A DNA stretch of 64,000 nucleotides from Eubacterium limosum. Its GTDB lineage: Bacteria > Bacillota > Clostridia > Eubacteriales > Eubacteriaceae. Of this stretch, positions 8,506-18,565 are shown in pieces (position 1 is the stretch's first letter; every line of letters begins with the position of its first letter). A program made the position numbers and the translations under genes. The notes under the pieces were generated by a model. That model worked only from the letters and a program-made list of their open reading frames with translations, was not told where the DNA came from and did not search any database. The DNA lies in the NCBI RefSeq assembly GCF_000807675.2, contig NZ_CP019962.1:124001-188000 (forward strand), written 5' to 3'.

Positions 8506-8566
8506 GACCCCTCTATCAAGGGTATCCCAAATTTCATGAAATGACTTGAGGGGTACCCTCTTTTTA
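8506..8566 (+). terminator. Terminator after the sugar-kinase fragment
   Basis: ACCCCTC...CAAG pairs with CTTG...GAGGGGT, followed by CCCTCTTTTTAATT. Confidence 0.65.
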
Positions 8567-9634
8567 ATTACTCTGGGTTTAACAGCATGATTTTTTGTAT
8601 TCTAAATTGTTAAAAAATAGATTTTTTGTAGTTTTAGAGCAACACTATGCTAAATAATAAAATTTGCTCCATTATTCCTTATCTAAGCAGGCTTCAAAAC
8701 AGCGATTTAATAAATCTTGGATTTCAACCTAAGTACACCCTGCTATTTTTAAGACATTTTTATATTTCTTCTCAATTTTTCATTGTATATGAACATTACT
8801 TTACACATTTAATCTGGTTTTTCTATATCTGCAGCGTATCGTTCCTTCCGAGCAGCAGATACTCAATCAACAAAAGTAAATCAACAATTTTTTCTATTAA
8901 TTTCCATACTTTTATAGGAATAAACCTTCGTCTTCCAAGCAAGGCATTCTATCCAAACTGCACAAAGCAAAAGAAGAAAAAGCCCAACCCCAGTTGTATA
9001 GCGAGCTACAGTGATTACTATGCAAAATTTTTCACGATTGATTATTGGGAAAAACTGGTGTGCAAAATAGTATTTTCAAGGATGGCCTAACCCTGTAAAA
9101 TAGATTTTCTAACAAAAATGAATGCTCAAAAAAGCAGATTACTAGTGTCTTCGAGCATTCACTTTGTTAATAAATATGCTTTTTATTTCTCCTTTACATT
9201 AAAAAACTATATATGCAACAACTTTCTTTACGCCTTGGAATCTCTTTAGTATTTCACAAACATAATATTCTTTATTGATATATTTCAACAATCTTCGAAA
9301 ACTCAAGACTTTGTTTTACAACTTAAATCGTTAAACAGTGGCCTTATCATATAAGCACAATAATCTAAGAATGTGATTATTTAAACTTTATAAACAATGC
9401 ACCGCTCGAAATATTATGGATACCACGTAGTATAAACATAAAATGTTTTTTACCTTTTATCGATCAATTATGATGATTTAATTTAATAAATGCTATTTTG
9501 CCGCATTTTTAAAAACTTATTATATCTTATTTATAAATCACTTCTTTAAAGGAATAAGCAGTACACCATATCTTGTGTTATACTAGCCATGCAAAAAAAT
9601 TTCCAGTGTTTATTTGAAATAGAAAGGTAAGGAT
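8567..9634. other. AT-rich spacer with diverged repeats, no gene seen
   Basis: Contains copies of two sequences also found left of the kinase fragment: about 8850-8960 resembles about 7690-7800, and about 9042-9163 resembles about 7222-7355 (including a TGGTGTGC word and a GAATGCTC hairpin). Open frames are low-complexity and unsupported. Confidence 0.5.
9576..9584 (+). promoter_or_regulatory. Extended -10 promoter of the 9635 gene
   Basis: TGT followed by TATACT (9579-9584), 50 bp before the ATG. GTACACCA (9561-9568), the reverse complement of the TGGTGTAC word found near both island ends, lies where a -35 would be, so it may be an operator. Confidence 0.4.
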
Positions 9635-10054
9635 ATGAATTTTATTATTAAAGGAAATAACCATAGATCAAAAATTATAGGATTTATTGTTATTTCCTTG
9701 ATTATTATGATTGATGTTTCAATTTCTTTAAAAGTATGGATAGACAAAGAAATAAACCTAAATCAAATAAGTTTCGAGCAACCAGCAGCATTTAGTGCCG
9801 GTATGACTTATCAAGAAATTGCTGTGATTATTGGGGATGGTAAAATGATCAAAAGCACAAACCCTGATGCTAAAGTGATTTCATATGCCTGGGCATTAGC
9901 AGATAGTAAAAGGTCAGAAAATCAAAATACGAATTACAATGAAGAGTCCTATGAATATGTTGTTTTGGATTTTAAAGACAATCATTTTATTGGACACAGA
10001 AGTTTAGCACCTAATTTTGAAAGAAGAATTATAAACATCTTATTATTCCAGTAA
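9635..10054 (+). CDS. Hypothetical membrane-anchored protein, SmpA/DUF3862-like motif
   Basis: 139 residues. A basic start is followed by one hydrophobic helix (residues about 14-33: IIGFIVISLIIMIDVSIS), then an outside domain with GMTYQEIAVIIGDG. That segment resembles the GMTYeEv..IiG motif of SmpA/BLIP-like small domains (DUF3862 type). AGAAAGG precedes the ATG. It is transcribed towards the candidate RHS immunity gene, with 27 bases between the stops. Function unknown; a role as a second immunity or envelope protein is only a guess from position. Confidence 0.65.
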   Translation: MNFIIKGNNHRSKIIGFIVISLIIMIDVSISLKVWIDKEINLNQISFEQPAAFSAGMTYQEIAVIIGDGKMIKSTNPDAKVISYAWALADSKRSENQNTNYNEESYEYVVLDFKDNHFIGHRSLAPNFERRIINILLFQ

Positions 10055-10081
10055 TTTTATTATGTAATGGCTACTTTTGTG

Positions 10082-10429
10082 CTAAATATCCATATAGTAT
10101 AGCACTGCCACTAAAATAACGAGTGCCACAATAAGCAAGATAGTTCCAAACAGCATTGTTCTAAGTGGGTTACCTTTTTCTAACCGCGGCGTAAAAGTAA
10201 TACACATCAAAACAAAAAGAAATATTCCGCCGAACCCAACGATTAATTTAGCATTGAACGCAAACATTGATGGAAAAAAGGACACACATGCCATGAACCA
10301 TGACGCCGCGAGCCCCCCATATATAATACGTCGGTGAATTACTGTTAGTTTTTGATTTTTATCCTTTTTTAAAGCTATAATTGCAGCGATCGTCATTATT
10401 ATCAAACCTGTAGTCAACAGAATCGACAT
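10082..10429 (-). CDS. Four-helix membrane protein, candidate RHS immunity protein
   Basis: 115 residues with four hydrophobic segments (about 1-18, 37-57, 63-82 and 92-113) and short polar loops; no catalytic motif. Frame allows GTG at 10432, but the ATG at 10429 has a strong GAGGAGG upstream and is preferred. It is the first gene downstream of the RHS gene, on the same strand, 132 bases away. In polymorphic toxin systems the gene just after the toxin tip encodes the cognate immunity protein, and membrane-acting tips are usually paired with polytopic membrane immunities. The RHS tip here ends in hydrophobic helices, which matches. Function is inference from position and topology. Confidence 0.6.
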   Translation of the reverse strand: MSILLTTGLIIMTIAAIIALKKDKNQKLTVIHRRIIYGGLAASWFMACVSFFPSMFAFNAKLIVGFGGIFLFVLMCITFTPRLEKGNPLRTMLFGTILLIVALVILVAVLYYMDI

Positions 10430-10561
10430 CACTTTATCCTCCTCAATTAATTATGAAAGACTGAAGTTATCTTTATAATACTCCAGTCTTTCTATTCACC
10501 ATTAAATTATTACTAATGGTTATCAATACACATCCATTGGTATTTTAGAACATACTAATTC

Positions 10562-13500
10562 TCAATCTTTCATCACCATGTCCTCTATTCCTTGCCCAGC
10601 AAGGCTCAACGCCCACCCGAGTCCAATTGCTGTAATGCCAAGTGCAACAACCGGAAGACCAAACGAAGCTGCAAAAGCAGTACCTAATGTTCCTAACGCA
10701 AGAACTCCAACATCAATAGCATTGGCTACTGTAATATTGAAAGTCTTATTATTTGTATTCCCATATGTCTCATAGTTTTGATATATGTCATTTCCAAAGA
10801 AAAATGCGCCATACACTCCAACTTTTGTTGCTGAAGCAATACTGTAATTTCGAATCACCGGAGCAGACGAATTCTTTATTGACTTTGCTACATCCCAAGA
10901 TTCATCTAATGAATAAACAAAAGTACTCATAAAAAGCGGATCGTTCCCAATATCTGGTCTAGTATAATTACCTGTACTACTACCAGTATAGTGTGGCTGC
11001 GGATTCCTGATTGGTTGAAAAAAGTTTTGAACGCTTTGAATAATACCTCCAATCCACTGTTGCGCTTGATGAACTTTTTCACCAACCCAATTAGTGAATT
11101 GTTTCCACCAACGTCCACTTGGATCTTCACGATTAACGGGATTATTGCCACAGTACACAAAAAGGTTATAGGCTAGCGGGTCTCTATCATTTACACCCAT
11201 AATTATATCAGGATTAATAAAGCGACCAACTTCAGGATCATAATAACGACTCTGCAAGTAGTAGAACCCTGTTTCATTATCATAGTAATAACCACGATAC
11301 CGGAAAGGATTTTTTACGCCTATGGTATCTTTGAGACTGCCCGTCATGCTAATCAGTTTTCCCCATGAGTCATATAAATAGTTTACCACGATGTTGCCAC
11401 TAGCGTCAACAATACTGATAATATCATTTTGAACATTGCGCACATAGTAATAATCACTATTATTATAATTAAAACCAAAGAGTCGGCTTGTTTCGTCATA
11501 ATAGAAATCCAAACGATCTCCTGAATCTGTCATTTGAGTCACAATATTCTGACCATTCAAATAAAAATGTGTGGTAACCCCATCTGTACTTTTTTCAATG
11601 CGGGAGCCATCTGTCATATACTGATAAGATGTTGTCTTTCCTCCTATAGTGACAGAACCAAGCTCACGCCCTTTGTCCCAATGCAATGTCATTCCATTAT
11701 AATAAGTCAGTGGATTACCGTTTGCATCGTATGTAATCGCCTGTCCATTATATTTGACTAATTTGTCCTTCCATACCGTATCATATTCGTAATTAATAAA
11801 TGTACTTGCTGTCGGGTCTGATAGTGGAGAACTGGTCTTCTTCAACAGATTTCCTCCAACATCGTATTGATACGAAATGTTTTTACCAATATAATGGTTG
11901 GTTTCTTCTTTCAACTGATTTCTTAAATCATAGGTATAAGTTATCTTCAACACACCATTTTCTGAAACTGTTAAAATATTCCCTGCAACATCATAGGTGT
12001 AACTTAAAGTCGAAGCACCATTTGTCACGCTTTTCACTTTACTTGTCGTTAATCCGGCTCCGTCGCTTTCCTTCATCTGATATGTTGTCACAAAAGGTGT
12101 TGCTGTTTTTAATGTCCTTTTTAACCCTCGTGCAAGATCATCGTATGAGTAACTTACTTTGCTAATATCATTTACTTTGATTTCAGAGATAAGGTCTGGC
12201 AGCTGCTTTAATTCCGGATTGCCAAAGACATACTGAGTCTTAAATACTCTATCATCGACTTTATTTACCAGATAATTCACACGATTGTATTTATCATAAG
12301 ACAATGCCAAACGTTGATTTTTAATGGTTGGACCCGAACGTTTTATCTCAATTAGACGTCCTGTTATATCGTATTCATATTCGTATAAACGACCTGTATT
12401 TCCATCTTCATCTTTAACAAGGTTCCCCATAGAATCATAGAAAGCGTTAAAGATGCAGCGACCCGGAGTATTACTCTGCCAAATAACACGTTGATACTTA
12501 TCTGTAAAATTCAAGACATCTTGAAAGTTAGCATAGTAGGTCCTTGACAGATTTCCAACACCTTTTTCATAAGCATTAACAAGATACATCTGTCCGCCAA
12601 GATTGACTTTTGTCATATTCCCTAGTCCGTCATACTCAAACGTATAATCAAAGCCGTTATGTGTAATTTTTGTCAACGTATCTTTATCGTAAGCAAATTG
12701 GACTTCATCAAACGTTTTTTCGTCAATTTTTGTGCGTACTCTTTCTAAATTCTGACTCTCCGTATTATAGAAACGTTCAGTTAATTTTCCTCCTGTCTCT
12801 GCGACAGAGGTAAAATACTGATTCTTTGCATCGTAATTGTAAGTAACGGTGTTTCCATTAGGATCAGTCATCGTTTTTACCTGACTTTGATCATCGGTAT
12901 ATGTCACTTTAGAACGAACTACATCTGAAATTTCTTCCATTAAAAACTGTTGGGTTTCTGCACCTTGATCATTAAATACATCCAAATTCGTACCAATAGC
13001 ATACGAACCACCTGCTACACCGAGCGTATTTAATCCACCATTATCAGCTTTCATATTCACACGATAGGTTCCATTACTATTTAGTGTGAATTTAAATTTT
13101 TTGCGATCATCATTTGTTTTGTCAGCCAAGGACATCTTATTGTCTGCCCCAATTTGAAGAACTTTACTTTCAATATGCAGTGGATGGATATAGAAATATC
13201 CAGCTTCATTCGGTACAGCCTCCAAACGGAATCGCTGATTGTCACCGCCATTTAAATGGCTCTGGACCACCAAGGTGCCATTATCTGTTCCAATATTATT
13301 TACATCCCAATACTGTCCGTCATGGCGTATTCTAATAAAATAACTTTTATTCACAGTAGGCGCATCTGATAGCGGTAAATCCAAATCTGCCGGTTCAAAA
13401 TACCAACTCTGGTCAGGATGCTCATCCACGATACCTCGAATGTCAATATTTGTACCGGATTCCATATGCCCACCCTGATTAGTTAAAACACGTTTATCGT

Positions 13501-16500
13501 TCGTACATTTTGCTGCAATTTGATAGCTACCATCTGAAACAACTTTTAGTTTAAATCGCTGTGCATTTGAATTATTCCGATCATAGATTGCCGCATTGGC
13601 TCCATCTGCATCCTGGGCATTGGTGATATCCAAAACTCGGGTACTGCTGCACAATGGCTGAAGCATAATGTATCCTTCTTTGCCATCGATAACTTTCCAT
13701 TTCTGGCTTACAGAGCCATTATAAGTATACTGCCATACGTTGGTATTATTCGTATCTGTGCCTCCACTCACATCCAAATATTTTCCAGATGTTTTCTGAC
13801 GGATAAAATATACTCTTCCCGGGACAACCGAGCCTGAATTCCGTGTATGTTCCATTTTTGATTCAATCGGGTTACCTACCGCATCATGTTTGAAACGAGT
13901 GACAACGCCTTGGGCATTTCGAGCTAATTTTAAATTGTTTTTACTGTCATTCGCATATTCGAAAGCAGAACCATCTGGATTCACCATCCGTGTAATATTT
14001 GCATTGCCGTCATACGTAAAATGCGATGCCTTCGATGCGTTTTTAGATGATACCAATTCACCATTCGAATCATATACATAACTTTGACCATTATCTTTAA
14101 TTAATTGGACACTGTCAAAGAATGCATAGTTATTGGTATCCGCAAAGAAAATATAGATATGAATCGCTGTGTATTTTCTTGTACTTCCAGGTATCCCGTC
14201 ATCAGTAGAAACGACACCTCCAACATACTGCCATTCTGTAGAATATGGTGTAAAATCAAAATTAGTCCATTTAGGATCTCCTGATTCATAAAGTACAGCT
14301 GCTGAAATTCGGAACTCTTTTCCAGGGATTGGATTAGCACTCACGCGACAGCTTAAGTGAAAAACATCTCCTTGCTCACCGGACACATTAATGGCTTGGG
14401 AGAATGATTTTCTTCTTCCAAACTCACCGCCAATTCTTAGACAATATGCACCATCTTTATTTGAAGGGTTTGACGTATCTGGGTTGTTTGAGTACTTGAT
14501 TCTTCCGTCTTTATCTGATGTTTCTCCTCCACCCCAATATTTAGGTGACATATCAGAATCGCCGGCAAGTTCAAAGCTCGGATTGTTAATTAAATTAAGT
14601 TTGTTCGCAATTCGAACACCTTTATCGATCTGGAATCCGTCAAACCAAGCGGTCCCAGTCGCATTGTTAACGCCGCCCATAATTTTGAATTTAGTTCCCG
14701 TTGTAGTATCTGCGACAAAATCTGTCTGAATACGCACCCATCCATCATTAATATTTGAGTCGGTCGTACCGACCACTGGTTTAGAAGTTTTTATGATTTT
14801 ATTTGTACCATCATCATTAATTTTTACCACCATTAAAACTGCTCCAGCATTCGAACCACTACCTTCAATAATATTTTGTGTTTTTACATAAGCAGATAGC
14901 GTAAAGGATACATACTTCGATAAAATATCGACATCCTGTGCTGCTCCAGCCATTGAATTTGCCGTGGACTTTGTTACTTTGATGGAACGCTTATCCATAA
15001 ATCCACAATCACTTACTCGATCAACACCATAGCTTAGTCCACTCACTAAAGCATAGAAATGCCAGGAGTCTGAAACATTTTCAAAGCATGGATTCTGAAT
15101 GAGATTATGGGCTGTTGCCTGTGTTTTACCACTCGTATTTAATTTGTTATTATTCATATTTGAAGAATAGTAAGCATAAGCCGCCGCATTCCCGTCATCA
15201 TCGATAACATTTAACGGTCTCCCAAGATTATCAAACTGATAGGTTGTGTAAAGGTTGTCCGCTTTCGTATCAAGTTTGCCGTCCTTACCACAACTTTCAA
15301 AGGTTGTTCGATTCCCATTTTTGTATGTAATGGCAATAGATTGTCCAGTTTCACTTCCATTAAATTCAGCTACTTTAGACACTCGCGGGACCTGCATATC
15401 ACTTGAATAGCTGTATTCAATTGAATAGCCAGACGGCGCTGTCACTTTCTTTAGTTTATGTCCTTCGTAGGTAAACTGTGTAAAAGTCCCATCTGGATAT
15501 GTAATTTTGACGAGATTACCACTGCCATCGTAAGCATAACTGGTGTTTCGTCCAAAAACATCAACAATTGCTTCCAATCGACTCATATCCGCATTGTAAC
15601 GAAACTCGATAACTTTATCAGCCCCATCATGGACATTGCCAAGGAAATTCCCAGCACTGTTCGGTCCATAATTATAAGCAATTGTGTTACCATTTGGATC
15701 AATAACACGCCTTAAGTATCCCCAAACGTCAAATTTCATAATCGTCTTGTCTTTACAAGTTAACTGATGTTTGAGTTCTCCTTCGTCGATGGATTTATAC
15801 TCGAGGGACATACCATCTTCGTCTTTATTTTCTTTTGTAATATAGTGTTTTGTTCCATCTTCGTCGGTATAAACATATGGACTGTCTGTAATCCCTGTAC
15901 TGTCGATACGCTGCATTCCATTAATACGCCATCCATAGCCGAACCTTGATGCATTATTCGATTCTGAGAGGTTGTAGAAATGTTTGATCATTACCGGGGC
16001 ACGACCTCCTGAAGTCTGTGCATCTAAATGTTCATATACTAAATTTCCATTAAAATCATTAACATGTCCTTTGCCGGCACGTCCAAGTTCCTGTTCGTGG
16101 TAGCTCCAGTAATTTTCTAATCCTGTCGCATTTTTATAGACAAAGAACCCAGTTGGATACTGTTCCACACCGCCAGGCATTCCTGCAACCCCAAAGTCAA
16201 AATTGCTGGTAAAGAACCTTGCCACAGCATCTCTACTTAAATCTTCATATCCACGAAGCATAATGCCGTTATTAATGCCGGTATCATACCACTTTCTTAC
16301 CAAACGCGTTATATTAAAGTCTTTTGGTGTATAAGTTGTTGTATTACCAACAGTTACTGTGCTAACGTCCTGAAAATCTAAAGTGACATAGTCAGTCCCT
16401 GGCATGGTGTTCCAGGTTGTATCCGGCGACCATGCTCCTGTGGGTTCATAGGCAACAATCTTGAAAGATTGTTCTCCAATGGCTGAAAATTCATACTGCC

Positions 16501-17662
16501 ATACCCTTAAAACAGCATTATAAATAATATCACCTGGATCTAACTTGGGTAACTGTTTGAACTTAATCAATGCGCGACAGGTTCCTTCTGCATAATTTCT
16601 GCCTACATTGAAAGAACCATAAGCTGATAATTGTCCAGAGTTAGGGAGTTTTGTACAAACAAAGGTATCGTCAATGTCATTTTGAGTTTTCTGGGTCTCA
16701 GTTACTGGATCAATGATGACTGGATAAACGCGTTCATCGGACAGTAGCCAGCTTTCATTTGGAATAATCGTTAAAACACTTGAATTATCACTAACTGTTG
16801 CCAATTGGTAAGACACATCCGTTGAAATCCGACCTTTTCCATCAATCATAAACGGTAAGGGATATGTAAAAACAACTTTTTTCTCAGGTCCACGTTCGAT
16901 AAAATCGATTGTTCCATTTTCGCATTTTAACGCACTCAGTCCGTTATGTTTGATTTGAAAGCACAATACTGTGTCAGAAGCTGCTTTTTCTTTGATAATA
17001 ATATTTTCTTTTATCTTATCGCCCTGTAAGACATACTGAATATCAACGTTTGGCCATACATTTGGGTAATATCCTTTGCTGATCGCCTTACGAATTGTCG
17101 TTTTTTCATTGTTGTATTCAGCAATATCTTTTTGCGTGTCCAGTGCCTTGGAAACAAGCGCTTTACGGGCAGTTTTAACACTGACAGGATTGTGTTGAAT
17201 AACGAATGAAACAGACTCTTCATCTGAAGCCATTCTTGTTTTTGCTGACCTTTCGGCGGCCTCTTTAATGCCCCAGGACAAAACGAAATCATCCTTTTCA
17301 ATTTGAACCATTTTATTTTTTTTCGCTTTTTTAGCGAATTTCACATGAACATTAGATTCTGTGTTTACATATACTTCTCCTAAATTTTCTGAAACATCTG
17401 ATATTAAGGTATTGTCGAATTCTTTCCAAACTCCATTTTTTTCAAAATGTACAGGATCTTTGTAAACAGTCGCGATCATGCTGCCATCTTTTCTGCGAAA
17501 GCTTTTGCAATGAGCATTTCGTTTTTCTAGAATTTCACCTGTAATCGGTATTTCAACTTCCGGATTATACGCCGGTATTTCGTATTCTTTATTCAAAGGT
17601 CTATTCTGTTTTGATAAATCCTCTGAACTAAAAGGGATTAATCTTTCATTTAATTTTTTCAT
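10562..17662 (-). CDS. Giant RHS/YD-repeat protein with lectin domains and hydrophobic C-terminal tip
   Basis: 2366 residues, WapA/RHS type. Approximate order: N-terminal region without signal peptide; DNRLRE-type domain 320-520; YD repeats 560-850; two carbohydrate-binding-like modules 857-1010 and 1029-1190 (NPCFENVSDSWHF, NPSFELAGDSDM); two ricin-type beta-trefoil lectins 1280-1430 and 1440-1575; YD repeats 1575-2100; RHS core with RYRGYYYDNETGFYYLQSRYYDPEVGRF and ending NPVNREDPSGRWW near 2181. The last ~185 residues are the variable tip. They hold no recognisable nuclease motif but two hydrophobic stretches near 2315-2360, so a membrane-active toxin is possible. AAGGA precedes the ATG. 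The lack of a signal peptide, together with the upstream holin and endolysin, points to release by a lysis-type route (inference). Confidence 0.9.
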   Translation of the reverse strand: MKKLNERLIPFSSEDLSKQNRPLNKEYEIPAYNPEVEIPITGEILEKRNAHCKSFRRKDGSMIATVYKDPVHFEKNGVWKEFDNTLISDVSENLGEVYVNTESNVHVKFAKKAKKNKMVQIEKDDFVLSWGIKEAAERSAKTRMASDEESVSFVIQHNPVSVKTARKALVSKALDTQKDIAEYNNEKTTIRKAISKGYYPNVWPNVDIQYVLQGDKIKENIIIKEKAASDTVLCFQIKHNGLSALKCENGTIDFIERGPEKKVVFTYPLPFMIDGKGRISTDVSYQLATVSDNSSVLTIIPNESWLLSDERVYPVIIDPVTETQKTQNDIDDTFVCTKLPNSGQLSAYGSFNVGRNYAEGTCRALIKFKQLPKLDPGDIIYNAVLRVWQYEFSAIGEQSFKIVAYEPTGAWSPDTTWNTMPGTDYVTLDFQDVSTVTVGNTTTYTPKDFNITRLVRKWYDTGINNGIMLRGYEDLSRDAVARFFTSNFDFGVAGMPGGVEQYPTGFFVYKNATGLENYWSYHEQELGRAGKGHVNDFNGNLVYEHLDAQTSGGRAPVMIKHFYNLSESNNASRFGYGWRINGMQRIDSTGITDSPYVYTDEDGTKHYITKENKDEDGMSLEYKSIDEGELKHQLTCKDKTIMKFDVWGYLRRVIDPNGNTIAYNYGPNSAGNFLGNVHDGADKVIEFRYNADMSRLEAIVDVFGRNTSYAYDGSGNLVKITYPDGTFTQFTYEGHKLKKVTAPSGYSIEYSYSSDMQVPRVSKVAEFNGSETGQSIAITYKNGNRTTFESCGKDGKLDTKADNLYTTYQFDNLGRPLNVIDDDGNAAAYAYYSSNMNNNKLNTSGKTQATAHNLIQNPCFENVSDSWHFYALVSGLSYGVDRVSDCGFMDKRSIKVTKSTANSMAGAAQDVDILSKYVSFTLSAYVKTQNIIEGSGSNAGAVLMVVKINDDGTNKIIKTSKPVVGTTDSNINDGWVRIQTDFVADTTTGTKFKIMGGVNNATGTAWFDGFQIDKGVRIANKLNLINNPSFELAGDSDMSPKYWGGGETSDKDGRIKYSNNPDTSNPSNKDGAYCLRIGGEFGRRKSFSQAINVSGEQGDVFHLSCRVSANPIPGKEFRISAAVLYESGDPKWTNFDFTPYSTEWQYVGGVVSTDDGIPGSTRKYTAIHIYIFFADTNNYAFFDSVQLIKDNGQSYVYDSNGELVSSKNASKASHFTYDGNANITRMVNPDGSAFEYANDSKNNLKLARNAQGVVTRFKHDAVGNPIESKMEHTRNSGSVVPGRVYFIRQKTSGKYLDVSGGTDTNNTNVWQYTYNGSVSQKWKVIDGKEGYIMLQPLCSSTRVLDITNAQDADGANAAIYDRNNSNAQRFKLKVVSDGSYQIAAKCTNDKRVLTNQGGHMESGTNIDIRGIVDEHPDQSWYFEPADLDLPLSDAPTVNKSYFIRIRHDGQYWDVNNIGTDNGTLVVQSHLNGGDNQRFRLEAVPNEAGYFYIHPLHIESKVLQIGADNKMSLADKTNDDRKKFKFTLNSNGTYRVNMKADNGGLNTLGVAGGSYAIGTNLDVFNDQGAETQQFLMEEISDVVRSKVTYTDDQSQVKTMTDPNGNTVTYNYDAKNQYFTSVAETGGKLTERFYNTESQNLERVRTKIDEKTFDEVQFAYDKDTLTKITHNGFDYTFEYDGLGNMTKVNLGGQMYLVNAYEKGVGNLSRTYYANFQDVLNFTDKYQRVIWQSNTPGRCIFNAFYDSMGNLVKDEDGNTGRLYEYEYDITGRLIEIKRSGPTIKNQRLALSYDKYNRVNYLVNKVDDRVFKTQYVFGNPELKQLPDLISEIKVNDISKVSYSYDDLARGLKRTLKTATPFVTTYQMKESDGAGLTTSKVKSVTNGASTLSYTYDVAGNILTVSENGVLKITYTYDLRNQLKEETNHYIGKNISYQYDVGGNLLKKTSSPLSDPTASTFINYEYDTVWKDKLVKYNGQAITYDANGNPLTYYNGMTLHWDKGRELGSVTIGGKTTSYQYMTDGSRIEKSTDGVTTHFYLNGQNIVTQMTDSGDRLDFYYDETSRLFGFNYNNSDYYYVRNVQNDIISIVDASGNIVVNYLYDSWGKLISMTGSLKDTIGVKNPFRYRGYYYDNETGFYYLQSRYYDPEVGRFINPDIIMGVNDRDPLAYNLFVYCGNNPVNREDPSGRWWKQFTNWVGEKVHQAQQWIGGIIQSVQNFFQPIRNPQPHYTGSSTGNYTRPDIGNDPLFMSTFVYSLDESWDVAKSIKNSSAPVIRNYSIASATKVGVYGAFFFGNDIYQNYETYGNTNNKTFNITVANAIDVGVLALGTLGTAFAASFGLPVVALGITAIGLGWALSLAGQGIEDMVMKD

Positions 17663-17783
17663 TGTATATTTTCCTTCTTTCTTATGAATTTAACTAGCAA
17701 TGTGCACTTGCCAGTTAAAGAAGGACCGGTCCTCTGCTTTAGTTTTTAGCCTTATGCAGCGTCGGGCACTTTTTTGTAATTCT

Positions 17784-17829
17784 ATTTTAGCCGAGTTTTT
17801 CTTCTTTGTCTGTGTGTAGTTTGTGTGTT
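17784..17829 (-). promoter_or_regulatory. Promoter of the RHS gene with tandem activator repeat
   Basis: On the plus strand TGTGTGTAGTTTGTGTGTT (17811-17829) gives an 11-bp-spaced repeat; 21 bp to its left lies ATTTTA (17784-17789), i.e. TAAAAT on the minus strand preceded by GC. The holin promoter has the same layout with the same 21-bp distance. No TTGACA-like -35 is present. It lies in the 168-bp gap between the endolysin stop and the RHS ATG. Confidence 0.7.
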
Positions 17830-17830
17830 G

Positions 17831-18565
17831 TTAATCATTCCATTGAAAATGCACAAAACTTTTGTCATAATAACGGATGGTTTTTAGTCCATACCTTTCT
17901 CCAGCGTCTGCCACCTCATCGACCGTGTAGCCATTGGCGGCATAGACGGCAATATCCGCCGCCCGCCCCAATTTATGGTATGAATCCGGGACACCACCTA
18001 CTTCTTCATTAAGGATGTCACACCTTACGCCAGAAGTAACAACCAGAGGAATCCCTAGTTCTTTCCGAACGCACTCCAGCTTTTCAATAAGTGTCCGGTT
18101 CATCGGAACCGGAAAGCCGTCGCAATACTTGCCGCCACATTCACAGATAAATTCCTGCATATTGAAATGCTCAGTTACCTGTTCATTCGGATCAAAAGCC
18201 GGCGCCGGATCGGCTGTAGCATAGCCAAATAAGGCCGCTTCGGTGTTATAGCCTACGATGCCGTCAGCAACGAGTCCAAAATCGACCTGCAACGCCTTAA
18301 CGGCTGCATCGGTCAAAGGACCTGGAAGACCATCCACCGGGCAGCCATATCCTTTTGCATTGAGTTGTGCCTGAATACCGCGCACCTGTTCAGAGAGATG
18401 CTCTGTGGTCACTGGACCCGCAATACCATCAGCTTCGATACCATACCCTTCTTGCGCACGTCGGACAGCCGCTTGGGTTTCTGGCCCATCCTGTCCATCA
18501 ACAGTACCAGGCGCATAATTACAAAGTTTTAAAGCTTCTTGTACTTGTGTTAAAACCATTTCCAT
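17831..18565 (-). CDS. Phage-type endolysin: two peptidoglycan-binding domains plus M15 peptidase
   Basis: 244 residues. Two PG_binding_1 repeats come first (about 10-55 and 60-110, with DGQDGPETQAAVRRAQ and DGLPGPLTDAAVKALQ), then a Peptidase_M15_3 domain. Zn ligands are seen in SYHKLGRAADI (His near 196, Asp near 203) and FVHFQW (His near 240). This is a D,D-carboxypeptidase/endopeptidase fold that cuts peptidoglycan stem peptides. It has no signal peptide, as expected for a holin-dependent lysin. Its ATG overlaps the holin stop (TAATG), with GGAGGTG upstream. Holin and lysin directly precede the RHS gene on the same strand. Confidence 0.9.
   Translation of the reverse strand: MEMVLTQVQEALKLCNYAPGTVDGQDGPETQAAVRRAQEGYGIEADGIAGPVTTEHLSEQVRGIQAQLNAKGYGCPVDGLPGPLTDAAVKALQVDFGLVADGIVGYNTEAALFGYATADPAPAFDPNEQVTEHFNMQEFICECGGKYCDGFPVPMNRTLIEKLECVRKELGIPLVVTSGVRCDILNEEVGGVPDSYHKLGRAADIAVYAANGYTVDEVADAGERYGLKTIRYYDKSFVHFQWND

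Noticed and set aside
7482-9090. Open frames of 60-150 codons in the AT-rich left arm (7482-7757 and 8647-9090)
   Set aside because: No ribosome site, Phe/Lys/Ser/Asn low-complexity translations, and they span the diverged repeats; they look like chance frames in AT-rich DNA.
10578-17301. Plus-strand frames and minus-strand alternative frames inside the RHS gene
   Set aside because: All are shadows of the 2366-codon frame, which shows continuous RHS, lectin and YD motifs.
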